64,000 nucleotides of DNA from Polaromonas sp. C04. Its GTDB lineage: Bacteria; Pseudomonadota; Gammaproteobacteria; Burkholderiales; Burkholderiaceae_C. The position numbers and the translations under genes are program-made. The stretch is taken from assembly GCF_002002705.1 (NCBI RefSeq), contig NZ_MUNS01000023.1, positions 62,001-126,000 of the forward strand, written 5' to 3'. Below, piece by piece: positions 17,019-26,150 of this stretch. Within the stretch, counting starts at the first letter, position 1, and every line of letters starts with the position of its first letter. A model generated the notes under the pieces. It was not told where the DNA came from and ran no database searches. It was given only the letters and a program-made list of their open reading frames with translations.

Positions 17019-17821
17019 GAATTGACTCCGCTGAACAGGCGCTCGAAATTGGCGCTGGTGGCGTGTGCAATGTCCTGCACGGGCAGGTTTTTGAGCTGGG
17101 CCAGCTGCTGCGCCACGTACGGCACATACGATGGATTATTGGTTTTGCCGCGGTACGGCACGGGCGCCAGGTACGGGCTGTCGGTCTCGATCAGCAGGCG
17201 GTCCAGCGGCACAAAGGCCGCCACATCGCGCAGATCCTGGGCGTTCTTGAAGGTCAGGATGCCCGAAAACGAGATGTAAAAACCCATGTCGAGCGCGGCG
17301 CGGGCCACCTGCGCCGTCTCGGTAAAGCAGTGAAAAACGCCGCCGGCACTGCCGCTGGCGCCCTCCTCGCCCTCCTCCCGCAAGATCGCCAGCGTGTCGC
17401 TGGATGCGCTGCGGGTGTGGATGACCAGCGGTTTGCGCGACTGGCGCGCGGCGCGGATGTGGGTGCGAAAGCGCTCGCGCTGCCACTCCATATCGGCCAC
17501 GCCGCGCCCGCCCTTGCGCTCGTCCATCTGGTAGTAGTCCAGCCCGGTCTCCCCAATGGCGACCACGCGCGGCAGGGCGGCGCGCTCCAGCAAATCCTGC
17601 AGCGTGGGCTCCCGCACGCCCTCGTTGTCGGGGTGCACGCCGACCGTGGCCCAGAAGTTGTCGTAGGTCGTTGCCAGCGAATGGACCGCCTCGAATTCCT
17701 CCAGCGTGGTGCAGATGCACAGCGCCCGGTCCACCTGCGCCTCGGCCATGGCGCGGCGTATCTCGGCCAGCTGGGCCAGCAGCTCGGGAAAGGCGAGATG
17801 GCAATGGGAGTCAGTAAACAT
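17015..17821 (-). CDS. tatD: TatD family metal-dependent hydrolase (DNase)
   Basis: 268 residues; cytosolic TIM-barrel nuclease/phosphoesterase of the amidohydrolase-like TatD group. Metal ligands visible: DSHCHL (H6, H8), the Glu in GETGLDYY, HTRSA, HCFTET, and the late Asp in ETDSPYLAPVPYRG. The N-terminal MFTDSHCHLAF is the normal start. It usually follows holB and pilZ in betaproteobacteria, as here; a 73-base gap with a dispersed repeat separates it from pilZ. It is coupled by a four-base overlap to the ankyrin gene, which is not part of the conserved set as far as I recall. Confidence 0.93.
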   Translation of the reverse strand: MFTDSHCHLAFPELLAQLAEIRRAMAEAQVDRALCICTTLEEFEAVHSLATTYDNFWATVGVHPDNEGVREPTLQDLLERAALPRVVAIGETGLDYYQMDERKGGRGVADMEWQRERFRTHIRAARQSRKPLVIHTRSASSDTLAILREEGEEGASGSAGGVFHCFTETAQVARAALDMGFYISFSGILTFKNAQDLRDVAAFVPLDRLLIETDSPYLAPVPYRGKTNNPSYVPYVAQQLAQLKNLPVQDIAHATSANFERLFSGVNS

Positions 17822-17840
17822 TATTTTTTAAGCAAAACAG

Positions 17841-17887
17841 GCTGTAGCCCTTGCCCGCTCTACGCAACCAGCTATGGAAGGTATAGC
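17841..17887 (+). repeat. 47-nt dispersed repeat, long form, between pilZ and tatD
   Basis: It begins GCTGTAGCCCTTGCCC, has CAGCTAT in the middle and ends GGTATAGC. It aligns end to end with the copy inside tmk (19616-19662). It is intergenic and separates pilZ from tatD. Confidence 0.8.
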
Positions 17888-17894
17888 GCGGCGA

Positions 17895-18254
17895 TCAAAC
17901 GGTTTGTGTCGGCCGGTCCGAGCCCAGGTGCGCACCCAGCATTTCTTCGATCTTGAGCTTGAGCAGGCGGGATTTCTCGTCGTGCGGGAAACGCACGCCC
18001 ACGCCCTGGGTGCGATTGCCCGACGGCTTGGCCGGCGTCACCCAGGCCACCTTGCCGGCAATCGGGTAGCGCTGCGGGTCGTCGGGCAGGGACAGCAGCA
18101 CATACACATCGTCGCCCAACCGGTACTCACGCGCGGTGGGAATGAAGATGCCGCCCTCGGTGAACATGGGAATGTAGGCCGCATACAGGGCGGCTTTTTC
18201 CTTGATGGCCAGCTGGATGACGCTGGGCCGGGGGGGGGAATGTGAAGTGCTCAT
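17895..18254 (-). CDS. pilZ: PilZ domain protein
   Basis: 119 residues; small single-domain PilZ of the kind encoded next to holB and needed for type IV pilus biogenesis in other proteobacteria. The core is visible: QLAIKEKAALYAAYIPMFTEGGIFIPT, LGDDVYVLLSLPDD, KVAWVTPAKPSGNRTQGVGVRF. The canonical RxxxR and D/NxSxxG c-di-GMP motifs are missing, as in the FimX-interacting PilZ of Xanthomonas/Pseudomonas, so it probably does not bind c-di-GMP itself (inference). Codons 6-9 contain a run of nine C (18230-18238), a potential slippage site very near the start. It follows holB by 13 bases. Confidence 0.88.
   Translation of the reverse strand: MSTSHSPPRPSVIQLAIKEKAALYAAYIPMFTEGGIFIPTAREYRLGDDVYVLLSLPDDPQRYPIAGKVAWVTPAKPSGNRTQGVGVRFPHDEKSRLLKLKIEEMLGAHLGSDRPTQTV
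18230..18238 (-). repeat. nine-base homopolymer (C on the coding strand) in codons 6-9 of pilZ
   Basis: A run of nine identical bases directly after the start of pilZ. A gain or loss of one base would shift the frame before the domain begins. No alternative downstream start is evident. Confidence 0.6.
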
Positions 18255-18267
18255 GCCGTGGGGTAGC

Positions 18268-19329
18268 TCAAGCTTTTGAGTTTAGTGCGTTGCGGGCCTG
18301 GCTCACAAGGGCTTCCAGCATTAATCCGGCATTGAAAGGGTGTTCGACGGTGCGTGCGGTGCGCGCCAATTCCCTGGACCAGCGCGCCAGCGCGGCGGTG
18401 CTCGCCATCGGCAGGTCCGCCGGGTTGAAGTAGCGCGGCGCGCCGCCGACGCTGCCCGCCAGCAGGTCGTGACACAGTTTTTGCAGCGCATCGACCGCTT
18501 GCGCGGGCGCCCAGCCGGCCAGGGCGCTGGCGTCGCCCCGGGCCATCGCACGCGGCAGCAGCGACCAGGTTTTAAGGTCGAGCCCGCTTTGCAGGAACTG
18601 CAGGGCGTCGTCCGGCCGCCCGCCCGCGGCGCGCAGCACGGCGGCGGCATCCGCGGCCCCAACGCCCTGCTGCTGCAGCCACGCGAGCGCGGAGGCTTCG
18701 TCGGGCCAGAGCATGGTGTGGCCCAGGCAACGGCTGTGAATGGTGGGCAGCAACTGGTGCGCGGCTTCGCTGGCCAGCACGAACCGGGCGTCGCCGGGCG
18801 GCTCTTCCAGCGTCTTGAGCAGGGCGTTGGCCGTGACGTTGTTCATGCGCTCGGCCGGATACACCAGCACCGCCTTGCCGCGCCCGCGCGCGCTGGTGCG
18901 CTGCGAAAACTCCACGGTGTCGCGCATGGCGTCGACCCGGATCTCCTTGCTGGGCTTGCGCTTTTTGTCGTCGATGTCGGCCTGGGCCTTTTCGCCGAGC
19001 GGCCAGCCCAGCGCCATCATCACGGTCTCGGGCATCAGCACGCACAGGTCGGCATGGGTGCGCACCTCGATCGCGTGGCAACTGCCGCACTGGCCGCAGG
19101 CGCCCTGCGGCGTGGGCGTCTCGCACAGCCAGGCGCGCACCAGTTCGAGCCCGAGCCGGTACTGCCCCAGCCCCGACGGGCCGTGCAGCAGCCAGGCATG
19201 GCCGCGCTGGGCCAGCAGCGCGCTGAGCTGCTGCTGCAGCCAGGGCGCCAGGGCGTCGCTCACTGGAGTACCTTCGTGCTGCGCACTGCGGTGCGAGCTT
19301 GCTTGGGGGCGGCCCGGCGCGTCACTCAT
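18268..19329 (-). CDS. holB: DNA polymerase III subunit delta prime
   Basis: 353 residues from ATG 19329, which overlaps the tmk stop by four bases. The open frame continues far upstream, but only as a shadow of tmk. Clamp-loader subunit of the replicase. The P-loop position reads [12 protein letters not shown], lacking the Lys of Walker A, consistent with delta prime being a non-hydrolysing subunit. The four-Cys zinc module ([17 protein letters not shown]) and the [11 protein letters not shown] box are present, as is the C-terminal collar domain. A Ser/His-rich leader ([17 protein letters not shown]) precedes the usual [12 protein letters not shown] start; a start at a later codon is possible. 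Confidence 0.95.
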   Translation of the reverse strand: MSDAPGRPQASSHRSAQHEGTPVSDALAPWLQQQLSALLAQRGHAWLLHGPSGLGQYRLGLELVRAWLCETPTPQGACGQCGSCHAIEVRTHADLCVLMPETVMMALGWPLGEKAQADIDDKKRKPSKEIRVDAMRDTVEFSQRTSARGRGKAVLVYPAERMNNVTANALLKTLEEPPGDARFVLASEAAHQLLPTIHSRCLGHTMLWPDEASALAWLQQQGVGAADAAAVLRAAGGRPDDALQFLQSGLDLKTWSLLPRAMARGDASALAGWAPAQAVDALQKLCHDLLAGSVGGAPRYFNPADLPMASTAALARWSRELARTARTVEHPFNAGLMLEALVSQARNALNSKA

Positions 19330-20003
19330 TTCGGCCCTCCGTTCGCGGCGACCATGATGGCGAGCCAGCCCCGGCGCACCATCGCGCTGGTGATCTGCTG
19401 CCAGACCTGGTGCCGATCGCCGGCCGCGTCGATGCGGGTGAAACGCTGCGGCGACTGCGCGGCGCGCTGCGCATAGCCTTGCGCGACGCGGCGGAAAAAC
19501 TCGACCGGCTGGGCCTCGAACTTGTCGGGCACACGCGCACCCGACAGGCGCTGCGCCGCGACCTCGGGCGCCAGGTCGAACCACACGGTCATGTCGGGTT
19601 GCCGGATCAAATCGGCCTGCAGCCCTTGCCCACTCTGCACCCATTGCTCCAGAACTGATAGCACGGCAAGATCGAAGCCGCGCCCGCCGCCCTGGTAGGC
19701 AAAGGTGGCGTCGGTGAAGCGGTCGCACAGCACCACGTCGCCGCGCGCCAGGGCCGGCTCGATGACCTGCACCAGGTGGTCGCGCCGCGCCGCAAAAATC
19801 AGCAGCGCCTCGGTCAGCGCATCCATTGGGTCGTTCAGCACCATGGCGCGCAGTTTTTCGGCCAGCGGTGTGCCGCCCGGCTCGCGCGTCAACGTGACCG
19901 CCCTGCCCTGCGCACGAAAGGCCGCGGCCAGCGCCTCGATATGGGTCGATTTGCCGGCGCCGTCTATGCCCTCGAAGCTGATGAAAATGCCGGGCTTGCT
20001 CAT
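19326..20003 (-). CDS. tmk: thymidylate kinase (dTMP kinase)
   Basis: 225 residues; phosphorylates dTMP to dTDP. P-loop [11 protein letters not shown] (residues 10-20, Lys18), [14 protein letters not shown], the DR motif [19 protein letters not shown], and the lid region. Family length is about 205-215; the surplus lies at about residues 115-130 ([20 protein letters not shown]), where a dispersed-repeat copy (19616-19662) is embedded in frame between the helix after the DR motif and the core strand TVWFDL. Four-base overlaps with mltG and holB make this a tightly coupled unit. Confidence 0.96.
   Translation of the reverse strand: MSKPGIFISFEGIDGAGKSTHIEALAAAFRAQGRAVTLTREPGGTPLAEKLRAMVLNDPMDALTEALLIFAARRDHLVQVIEPALARGDVVLCDRFTDATFAYQGGGRGFDLAVLSVLEQWVQSGQGLQADLIRQPDMTVWFDLAPEVAAQRLSGARVPDKFEAQPVEFFRRVAQGYAQRAAQSPQRFTRIDAAGDRHQVWQQITSAMVRRGWLAIMVAANGGPK
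19616..19662 (+). repeat. 47-nt dispersed repeat, long form, in frame inside tmk
   Basis: CCTGCAGCCCTTGCCCACTC ... ACTGATAGC aligns with 17841-17887 (identical over AGCCCTTGCCC and ATAGC). On the coding strand it supplies the extra residues of Tmk near position 120. Confidence 0.65.
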
Positions 20004-21028
20004 GGGTTCTGAGGGGGCTGCGGGTTCTGGCCGCGCTGGAATTTGTTGACCGCGCGATTGTGCTCGCCCAGCGACGCACTGAACTCGCTGGAGCCGTCGC
20101 CGCGCGCCACGAAATACAGCGCCTTGGTCGCCAGCGGCTGCACGGCGGCCATCAAGGCGCCTTTGCCGGGCATGGCGATCGGGGTCGGCGGCAGGCCGGA
20201 CCGGGTATAGGTGTTCCAGGGCGTGTCAGTCAGCAGGTCGCTCTTGTGCAGGCTGCCGTCGAATTTGGCGCCCAGGCCGTAGATCACGGTCGGATCGGTC
20301 TGCAGCAGCATGCCCAGGCGCAGCCGGTTGCAGAACACGCCGGCAATCATGGGCCGGTCGCCGGCCCGGCCGGTTTCTTTCTCCACGATGCTGGCCAGTA
20401 CCAGCGCCTCGTCGGGGGTCTTGATCGGCAGGTCGGGCGAACGCTGCGCCCAGGCCGCGGCCAGCCGGGTGTCCATCAGGCGCATCGCGCGTTTGAGCAC
20501 GGCCAGGTCGCTCGAGCCCTTGGCGTAGCTGTAGGTGTCGGGGTAGAACCGGCCTTCGGGGCTGAGGCCCGGACGCCCCAGCGCGGTCATGATGGAATCA
20601 TCGCTCAGCCCTTGCGTGTCGGGCCTGAGCTGCTCTGCTTTTGCGAGCGCGTCGCGAAACTGGCGGAAGTTCCAGCCTTCCACCAGCGTGACCGTGCGCA
20701 GCGCCTCCTCGCCGCGCACCAGCATGCCGAGCACGCTGCGCGGCGTCGCGCCGGGGTCGATCTCGTAACTGCCGGCCTTGATTTTGCGGGCCTGGCCCGA
20801 CAGCCGGAACCACCAGAACAGCGCCTGCGGGTTGACCTGCACGCCGGCATCGGCCACCGCCTGCGCCACGCCGCGCGGCGTGGTGCCGGGTTCGATTGAC
20901 AGGTCCAGGCTGGTCGTGCCGGGCACCATGCGGGCGGCGTTGAGCACCAGCGGCTGGTGCAGCCACCAGGCGGCAGCGCCGGCGCCCAGCGCCAGCAAGA
21001 AAAAGAGTCCCAACAACAATCGACGCAC
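20000..21028 (-). CDS. mltG: endolytic murein transglycosylase
   Basis: 342 residues. One N-terminal membrane helix ([20 protein letters not shown]) places the LysM-like and catalytic YceG domain in the periplasm. Catalytic Glu in [22 protein letters not shown]; other hallmarks are [47 protein letters not shown] and [14 protein letters not shown]. The enzyme cuts nascent glycan strands and sets their length. The order mltG-tmk-holB is widely conserved. The start is separated by under 50 bases from divergent ygfZ, so both promoters lie in a very short space. Confidence 0.95.
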   Translation of the reverse strand: MRRLLLGLFFLLALGAGAAAWWLHQPLVLNAARMVPGTTSLDLSIEPGTTPRGVAQAVADAGVQVNPQALFWWFRLSGQARKIKAGSYEIDPGATPRSVLGMLVRGEEALRTVTLVEGWNFRQFRDALAKAEQLRPDTQGLSDDSIMTALGRPGLSPEGRFYPDTYSYAKGSSDLAVLKRAMRLMDTRLAAAWAQRSPDLPIKTPDEALVLASIVEKETGRAGDRPMIAGVFCNRLRLGMLLQTDPTVIYGLGAKFDGSLHKSDLLTDTPWNTYTRSGLPPTPIAMPGKGALMAAVQPLATKALYFVARGDGSSEFSASLGEHNRAVNKFQRGQNPQPPQNP

Positions 21029-21074
21029 AGCCCTACCGCCTCGTGGAAATGATCAGGGCATGATAATTCACCCC

Positions 21075-22040
21075 ATGACTGCCTCGCTGCCCATCACCCC
21101 TCCATCTTCATCGTCAAGCGCCGCTGCTGCGCCCCTGAACGGCGTCGCGCCCCTGTCCCACCTGGGCGTTATCCGGGTTGCGGGCGAAGATGCCGCCACG
21201 TTCCTGCACGGCCAGCTGACCCAGGATTTCTCGCTGCTCGGTCGGTCCGAGGCCCGACTTGCCGCGTTCTGCTCGGCCAAAGGGCGCATGCAGGCCAGTT
21301 TCGTCGGCTTCAAGCGCAGCCCGAGCGAAATCCTGCTGGTCTGCAGCCGCGACCTGCTCGCGCCCACGCTCAAGCGGCTGTCGATGTTCGTGCTGCGCGC
21401 CAAGGCTAAATTGACGGACGCGACCGCGGATTTCAGCCTCTTCGGGCTGGCCGGGGATGCTACGAAAGAAATAGCTGGTGGCGCCCATACCGTCTGGGCC
21501 AAAGCCGATTTTGGCTCTGCAAACGTGGTGACCTTGTACCCGGCGGGCGGCCAGCCGCGGGCGCTGTGGATCGCGCCCGCTGGCGAGCCCGCGCCAGTGG
21601 GGACGCCGCTCGCCACCGAACTGTGGCTGTGGAGCGAGGTGCGCAGTGGCATCGTCACGCTCACCACGCCCCTCGTCGATGCTTTTGTGCCGCAGATGCT
21701 CAACTACGAGTCGGTCGGCGGGGTCAATTTCAAGAAGGGCTGCTACCCGGGCCAGGAGGTGGTGGCGCGCAGCCAGTTTCGCGGCACGCTCAAGCGCCGC
21801 GCTTATCTGGTGCACTGCGACGCGCCGCCCAGCCCAGGCCAGGAAGTTTTTCACAGTGCCGACGCCACCCAGCCCTGCGGCCTGGTGGCGCAGGCAGCGG
21901 CCGCGCCGGCAGGGGGTTTCGATGCGCTGGTGTCGCTGCAGATCAGCGCCACCGAATCGGGTACCTTGCACTTGGGCGCGGCCGGCGGACCTGTGCTGGC
22001 CCTGCAAGCCCTGCCCTATCCGCTGCTGCTGGATATTTAG
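21075..22040 (+). CDS. ygfZ: tRNA-modifying/iron-sulfur cluster repair protein YgfZ (folate-binding)
   Basis: 321 residues from ATG 21075; ATG 21060 is an alternative five codons upstream and neither has a strong Shine-Dalgarno. The frame further upstream is antisense to mltG. YgfZ supports folate-dependent iron-sulfur enzymes such as MiaB. The signature KGCYPGQE is intact (K221-E228), preceded by MLNYESVGGVNFK, and the GcvT-like start LSHLGVIRVAGEDAATFLHGQLTQD is clear. A dispersed-repeat core (21459-21475) encodes DATKEIAGG in a variable loop. Divergent from mltG. Confidence 0.92.
   Translation: MTASLPITPPSSSSSAAAAPLNGVAPLSHLGVIRVAGEDAATFLHGQLTQDFSLLGRSEARLAAFCSAKGRMQASFVGFKRSPSEILLVCSRDLLAPTLKRLSMFVLRAKAKLTDATADFSLFGLAGDATKEIAGGAHTVWAKADFGSANVVTLYPAGGQPRALWIAPAGEPAPVGTPLATELWLWSEVRSGIVTLTTPLVDAFVPQMLNYESVGGVNFKKGCYPGQEVVARSQFRGTLKRRAYLVHCDAPPSPGQEVFHSADATQPCGLVAQAAAAPAGGFDALVSLQISATESGTLHLGAAGGPVLALQALPYPLLLDI
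21459..21475 (+). repeat. 17-nt core of dispersed repeat, in frame inside ygfZ
   Basis: GCTACGAAAGAAATAGC, identical to the acylase copy at both ends. It encodes A-T-K-E-I-A. Compare A-T-K-S-I-A from 41133-41149 in the acyl-CoA dehydrogenase and A-T-K-S-I-A at 7548-7564: the same peptide in three unrelated proteins. Confidence 0.75.
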
Positions 22041-22146
22041 ACCAGCCACGCCGCAGTGATCACACTGGTGCAGGCAATGGCGCTCTGCGAGTGCAAGAAT
22101 CATCGTTGACGGGTAACACCCGCCACCTCAAAGGAGGGAATGATTC

Positions 22147-22284
22147 ATGGATGATTCGGCGAACGGCAGCGCACTCAAGGCCGTCGTGATCGTGCTCGCG
22201 GTGATCGGCGCCATTGCCGTCCTGGGCGTCTTCGGAATGGCCGTAATACATTCAGGAATGCTGGGCAGGATCGGCGCTTGTTAG
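22147..22284 (+). CDS. 45-residue single-pass membrane peptide, hypothetical
   Basis: ATG 22147 preceded at eight bases by AAAGGAGGG, the strongest ribosome-binding site in the neighbourhood. The peptide starts MDDSANGSALKA, then one long hydrophobic helix (VVIVLAVIGAIAVLGVFGMAV) and ends HSGMLGRIGAC. Short acidic head, one membrane span, small tail. I do not know a family. Its stop overlaps by four bases the end of the convergent PBP gene. About 100 bases separate it from ygfZ, so it may have its own promoter. Confidence 0.65.
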   Translation: MDDSANGSALKAVVIVLAVIGAIAVLGVFGMAVIHSGMLGRIGAC

Positions 22285-25256
22285 TTCCGGCAGCCGCCGG
22301 ACCCCGCCATGGCGTGCACCACGGGCGCCACCGACTTGAGAAACTGCACTGCCAGCGCGCTGGTGAAGCTGTAGCGCGCGGCATAGGGTTCGTGCACGTA
22401 GGCGGTGATGGTGCCGAACATGCGCTCGCCGACAAAAAACACAAAGGTGGCCGAGCGATTCACCCGGCGTGAGCCGAGCAGGCGCCCGCCCGGGCCGTAG
22501 GTCTCGAAGCGCTGGTCGCCGGTGCCGGTTTTGCCGCCCACCGCCTCGGTGAACGTGCCGCGCAGGCTCTTGGCCGTGCCGCCTTCGACCACGTCCTGCA
22601 GCGAGCGGCGCACCAGGGTCGTGATTTCGGGCGCCAGCAGCCGCTGCTGCGGCTGTGCCTGCGCCACAAAACGGGTTTCATACGGCGTGCCGACGGCAAA
22701 GTCCAGGCTGTGCAGCGACCGCAGGGGGCGTTGCACGCCATCGCCCACGATCAGGCCCATCAGTTCCGCCAGCGACGCGGGGCGGTCGCCGGAAGCGCCG
22801 ACGGCCGTGGCGAGCGACGGTGTGAGGTTCCCGAAGGGATAGCCGAGCCGACGCCAGGCCTGCCCAATACGCACGAAGGCAGCAGCCTCCAGTTGCTGGC
22901 GGATGCGGTTGGTCTGGGCGTTGCTGATGCGCGCCCGCGTCAGCCATGTATAGACGTCCTGGCGCACGGTGGCGCTGTCGTCCAGCACCTGCTTGAGCGA
23001 TGCCTTGGGCTGGCGACGCAGGGCCTCGACCAGCCACAGCGCGAGCGGATGCACGTGCGCCAGGTAGCCGCGGTCGCGCAGCGAGAACTTGTCGACGCCA
23101 TATTTCACGTAGAGCTGGTGCAGGGCCTCGTCGGACAGGGGCGGCCCTGCCAGCCGCTGGCGCATCTCGCGCCCGAACTGGGCCTCGCCCAGGGATGGAT
23201 CCACGCTGCGCAGCGCCACCGCCAGCGCCACCGGCGAGACCCGCTTGCCCGCGAACATCAGATCGAGCGCCTGATTCACCGTCTTGCCCTGGTACTGGCG
23301 GTAAAAGCGCCGCATGAAGGTGCTGCTCTCCTGGTCGATAAAGCGCGCCAGGTACTCACGCCGCTGGGGTGAGTCGGGGTCGGCCAGCCACTGGTCGACG
23401 TTGGGTTCGATCTGGTGGATCTCGTAGCGCACGATGTCGCGCATGAGCCGCACGAACACCAGGTTGACGGAATTCTGGAAGCCCACGCGCACGGTGAACT
23501 CCTGCGTGTTTTCCCAGGACTCGAAATTCTCGAAGCTTTGCAGGCCACCGCCCGTGGCAAACGCTTCGCCGGCGTTGCCCGAATACTTGCGCTCCATCGC
23601 GGCCTCCAGCATCGCCTGCAGGCTGGCGCCCGGCGTGCGGGTCAGGTAATCCAGGGCCCAGCGGCTCAGCACGTCCTGTGCGGAAACCGGCAGGCGGCGC
23701 CGTTCTGCGGGAGTCAAGCCGGCCAGGCGCTGGTGCAGCGCGCTGATGATCTCCAGATAGGTCACGAGGGTGCGCAGCTTGGCGGTGGAGCCGAGGTTGA
23801 GCCGCGCGCCGCTGTTGATGTCGAACGGCTGGTCCACGCTGTCGGCCTGCATGCGCAGCAGGTTCGCGCCGCCCTGCTGCTCGTACAGCGTGACGCTGAA
23901 CGTGAGCCGGCCGGGGTCGTCGCCGGACTGCAGCAGGTTGCGGCCATACAAGCCGGCGGCGCGGGCACCGTCCGGTGTGCGCACGCGCTGCAAGGCGTCG
24001 GTGATGGCTTGCTGGGCCGCCTGGTCGATGGTGCTGCCGGCACGCAGGTCGAGCCGGTCCAGGTGGTACAGGGAGTCGACACCGAGCAGCGCCGACAGGC
24101 CCGTGCGCAGGCTGGTCACCGCCTTGCGCTCGATGAACGACTCGCTGGCGCGCGGTGCCACCGGGCGGGCCTGCTGCAGTTGCACCGCCAGCGCCGCGTC
24201 GCGCAAGGCCTGCGGGATGGTTCCGGCGCTCGCCAGCAGGCGCAGGTAGCGGTTGGTCATGGTGTTGAGCGCCGCGCGGTCCTGCAGCAGGTAGGGGGAC
24301 GGCCGGCGCTGCGCGATCATCAGCGACAGCGCTTCCTTGAACACCTGCGCCTGCCGTGCGGAGACAAGAGAGCCGTCCATGTCCTGGAGCAGCCGGTTCA
24401 CCTCGGCGAAATCCTCGCCGTACCAGGTCCACAAGCCGTCGCCGAGGCCCTGCACCTCGCCGTGGCTGGCGCTGCCCGACAGCGGCACGGTGTTGAGGTA
24501 GTCCAGCACGATCTGCTCGCGCCAGGGCAGCGTGACCTCGCCGCCCAGATAGGCGCGCACCGAGGCGCTGGCCATCTGGCGCAGCTTCTCGGCGCCGGTG
24601 CCGGTCTGGCCGTCGGGGGAATGGCGGTACTTCTCGATCTGCGTGGCCAGCGTGCTGCCGCCCGGTGTGGCGCGGCTGCTGGAGAACAGGTGCAGCACCT
24701 GGTCGGCACTGGCGCGGCTGAAGCGGCGCCAGTCGATGGCCGGGTTGCGCAGCGGGTATTCGGGGTTCAGCAGGTTGTGATTTTCAATGAACAGCAGGCT
24801 GTGCACCAGCACCTGCGGCACCGCAGCAAAACTGGGATACACCCGCTGCGGATAGCGCTGGGCGTAAAGCGCCTGGCCGTTGCAGTCGAACAACTCGAGC
24901 CCCGCCTGGGTTTTCTCGCGGTACGGCGTGAACAGGCCGTCGTCAATCAGCTCGGTCATGCGCGGCGACATGCGAGCCTGCTCGGCGATGGCAAAGCCGC
25001 GCTGGCGCAGCCGCGCGGTGAACTCCGGCAGCTGCGCATAGCCCAGCCGCTCGTCGTAGGGGCCCGGACCCGGAAACCGGATGGCGTCGCTGGGGCCGGG
25101 CGCGACCGTCACGGTGAGCTTCCTGCCGAGTTGCGCCAGATGGTGCGCCTGCCAGCGCGAGGTTTGCAGCTCGGTGGAAACCAGTTGATAAACGACATAG
25201 GCCAGCGCAAAAAATGCGGCCAGCAAGACGTATTTGACCCACGCGCGTCGCGCCAC
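22281..25256 (-). CDS. bifunctional penicillin-binding protein-like transglycosylase/transpeptidase
   Basis: 991 residues from GTG 25256 (GAGAGG about eight bases upstream); a TTG at 25286 gives ten more residues but overlaps the gene before. One N-terminal membrane anchor (VKYVLLAAFFALAYVVYQLV). A GT51 glycosyltransferase domain follows, with LLFIENHNLLNP at the catalytic Glu and TPGGSTLATQIEK. The transpeptidase has the SxxK motif GSTAK (S490, K493) and the third motif KTGTGD (K909). It is longer than and diverged from PBP1A/1B, with weak spacing of the SxN motif, so it is an atypical class A-like PBP; the true role in wall synthesis is uncertain. Confidence 0.82.
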   Translation of the reverse strand: MARRAWVKYVLLAAFFALAYVVYQLVSTELQTSRWQAHHLAQLGRKLTVTVAPGPSDAIRFPGPGPYDERLGYAQLPEFTARLRQRGFAIAEQARMSPRMTELIDDGLFTPYREKTQAGLELFDCNGQALYAQRYPQRVYPSFAAVPQVLVHSLLFIENHNLLNPEYPLRNPAIDWRRFSRASADQVLHLFSSSRATPGGSTLATQIEKYRHSPDGQTGTGAEKLRQMASASVRAYLGGEVTLPWREQIVLDYLNTVPLSGSASHGEVQGLGDGLWTWYGEDFAEVNRLLQDMDGSLVSARQAQVFKEALSLMIAQRRPSPYLLQDRAALNTMTNRYLRLLASAGTIPQALRDAALAVQLQQARPVAPRASESFIERKAVTSLRTGLSALLGVDSLYHLDRLDLRAGSTIDQAAQQAITDALQRVRTPDGARAAGLYGRNLLQSGDDPGRLTFSVTLYEQQGGANLLRMQADSVDQPFDINSGARLNLGSTAKLRTLVTYLEIISALHQRLAGLTPAERRRLPVSAQDVLSRWALDYLTRTPGASLQAMLEAAMERKYSGNAGEAFATGGGLQSFENFESWENTQEFTVRVGFQNSVNLVFVRLMRDIVRYEIHQIEPNVDQWLADPDSPQRREYLARFIDQESSTFMRRFYRQYQGKTVNQALDLMFAGKRVSPVALAVALRSVDPSLGEAQFGREMRQRLAGPPLSDEALHQLYVKYGVDKFSLRDRGYLAHVHPLALWLVEALRRQPKASLKQVLDDSATVRQDVYTWLTRARISNAQTNRIRQQLEAAAFVRIGQAWRRLGYPFGNLTPSLATAVGASGDRPASLAELMGLIVGDGVQRPLRSLHSLDFAVGTPYETRFVAQAQPQQRLLAPEITTLVRRSLQDVVEGGTAKSLRGTFTEAVGGKTGTGDQRFETYGPGGRLLGSRRVNRSATFVFFVGERMFGTITAYVHEPYAARYSFTSALAVQFLKSVAPVVHAMAGSGGCRN

Positions 25257-25282
25257 TACAGCATCCTCTCCCGAGACAAACC

Positions 25283-26140
25283 TCAAAGCGGCATGAACAT
25301 CTCTACGTGCGCAATGCCGACTTCGTCGAACGGATCACCGCGTACAGCATAACCCGCGCGCGCATAAAACCCCTCGGCACTGCGCTGGGCGTGCAACAGC
25401 ACCTCGTGGTCGCCGCGCTCGCGGGCGCAGTTCATCAAGGCCTGCAGTACGCGCAGGCCCAACTGCGAGCCGCGCACGGCGCGGTTCACCGCCATGCGGC
25501 CGATCCTGGCCACGCCCGGTGCATGCTGCAGCAGTCGCCCGGTGGCCAGCGGCTGGCCCAGGCGGTTGTAGGCCACCGCATGCAGCGCGCTTCGGTCAGC
25601 CTCGTCCCATTCCATCTCGGCCGGAATGCGCTGCTCCTGGACAAACACCTCGGTACGCACGCGTGCGGCATCCTGGCCCAGTTCGGCCCAGCTGCCCACC
25701 TTGATCACCGCCACATCCTGCCCGGCCTCGAACCCGGTCAGGATATCGCGCAGCACGCCCGGCACCGGTCTGGAGGTTTGCGTGGCCGGGTCGGCAAACA
25801 CATAAATCAGCTCGCCCGTGATCAGCAGCTCGTCGCCGCGGAAGATCGCGCCGCTAAACAGCATCGACGAGGTGCCGACGCGCGTGCACTTCATGGCGAC
25901 GTCGAGCTGGTCGTCGATGCGCGCCGAGGCATGGAACTCGACGGTGGCCTTCTTGACGTACAAATCGCCGCCCAGCTGCAGCATGGCGGCCTCGTACGGC
26001 AGCGCCAGGGCACGCCAGTAGTCGGAGATCGCGGTGTCGAAATACATCAGGTAGTGCGCGTTGAAGACGATTTTTTGCATATCCACCTCGGCCCAGCGCA
26101 CGCGCAGCCGGTGGAAAAAACGGAAGTCCTGTCGATTCAT
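25283..26140 (-). CDS. fusion: YbgC/FadM-type acyl-CoA thioesterase + GNAT N-acetyltransferase
   Basis: 285 residues from ATG 26140 (MNRQDFRFFHRLRVRW); the frame opens further upstream inside the esterase gene. Residues 1-135 are a hotdog thioesterase with RWAEVDMQKIVFNAHYLMYFD, the active-site Asp being that of the EVD segment, typical of 4-hydroxybenzoyl-CoA-thioesterase-like enzymes. Residues about 145-285 are an ElaA-like GNAT acetyltransferase: RTEVFVQEQRIPAEMEWDEAD, then acetyl-CoA loop VNRAVRGSQLGLRVLQALM, and FYARAGYAVRGDPFDEVGIAH. The two-domain arrangement is, as I recall, a known fusion in Burkholderiales. It stops 26 bases before the PBP start; probably one transcript. Confidence 0.88.
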   Translation of the reverse strand: MNRQDFRFFHRLRVRWAEVDMQKIVFNAHYLMYFDTAISDYWRALALPYEAAMLQLGGDLYVKKATVEFHASARIDDQLDVAMKCTRVGTSSMLFSGAIFRGDELLITGELIYVFADPATQTSRPVPGVLRDILTGFEAGQDVAVIKVGSWAELGQDAARVRTEVFVQEQRIPAEMEWDEADRSALHAVAYNRLGQPLATGRLLQHAPGVARIGRMAVNRAVRGSQLGLRVLQALMNCARERGDHEVLLHAQRSAEGFYARAGYAVRGDPFDEVGIAHVEMFMPL

Positions 26141-26150
26141 GGTTCGTCCA

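Noticed and set aside
18877-18905. Missing P-loop lysine in HolB as a defect
   Set aside because: The delta prime subunit does not hydrolyse ATP and often has a degenerate Walker A, so this is normal.
23415-25352. 645-codon open frame on the plus strand
   Set aside because: It is exactly antisense to the PBP-like gene; composition rich in Gln/Arg/His/Ala is the shadow of a GC-rich gene, with no domain motifs.
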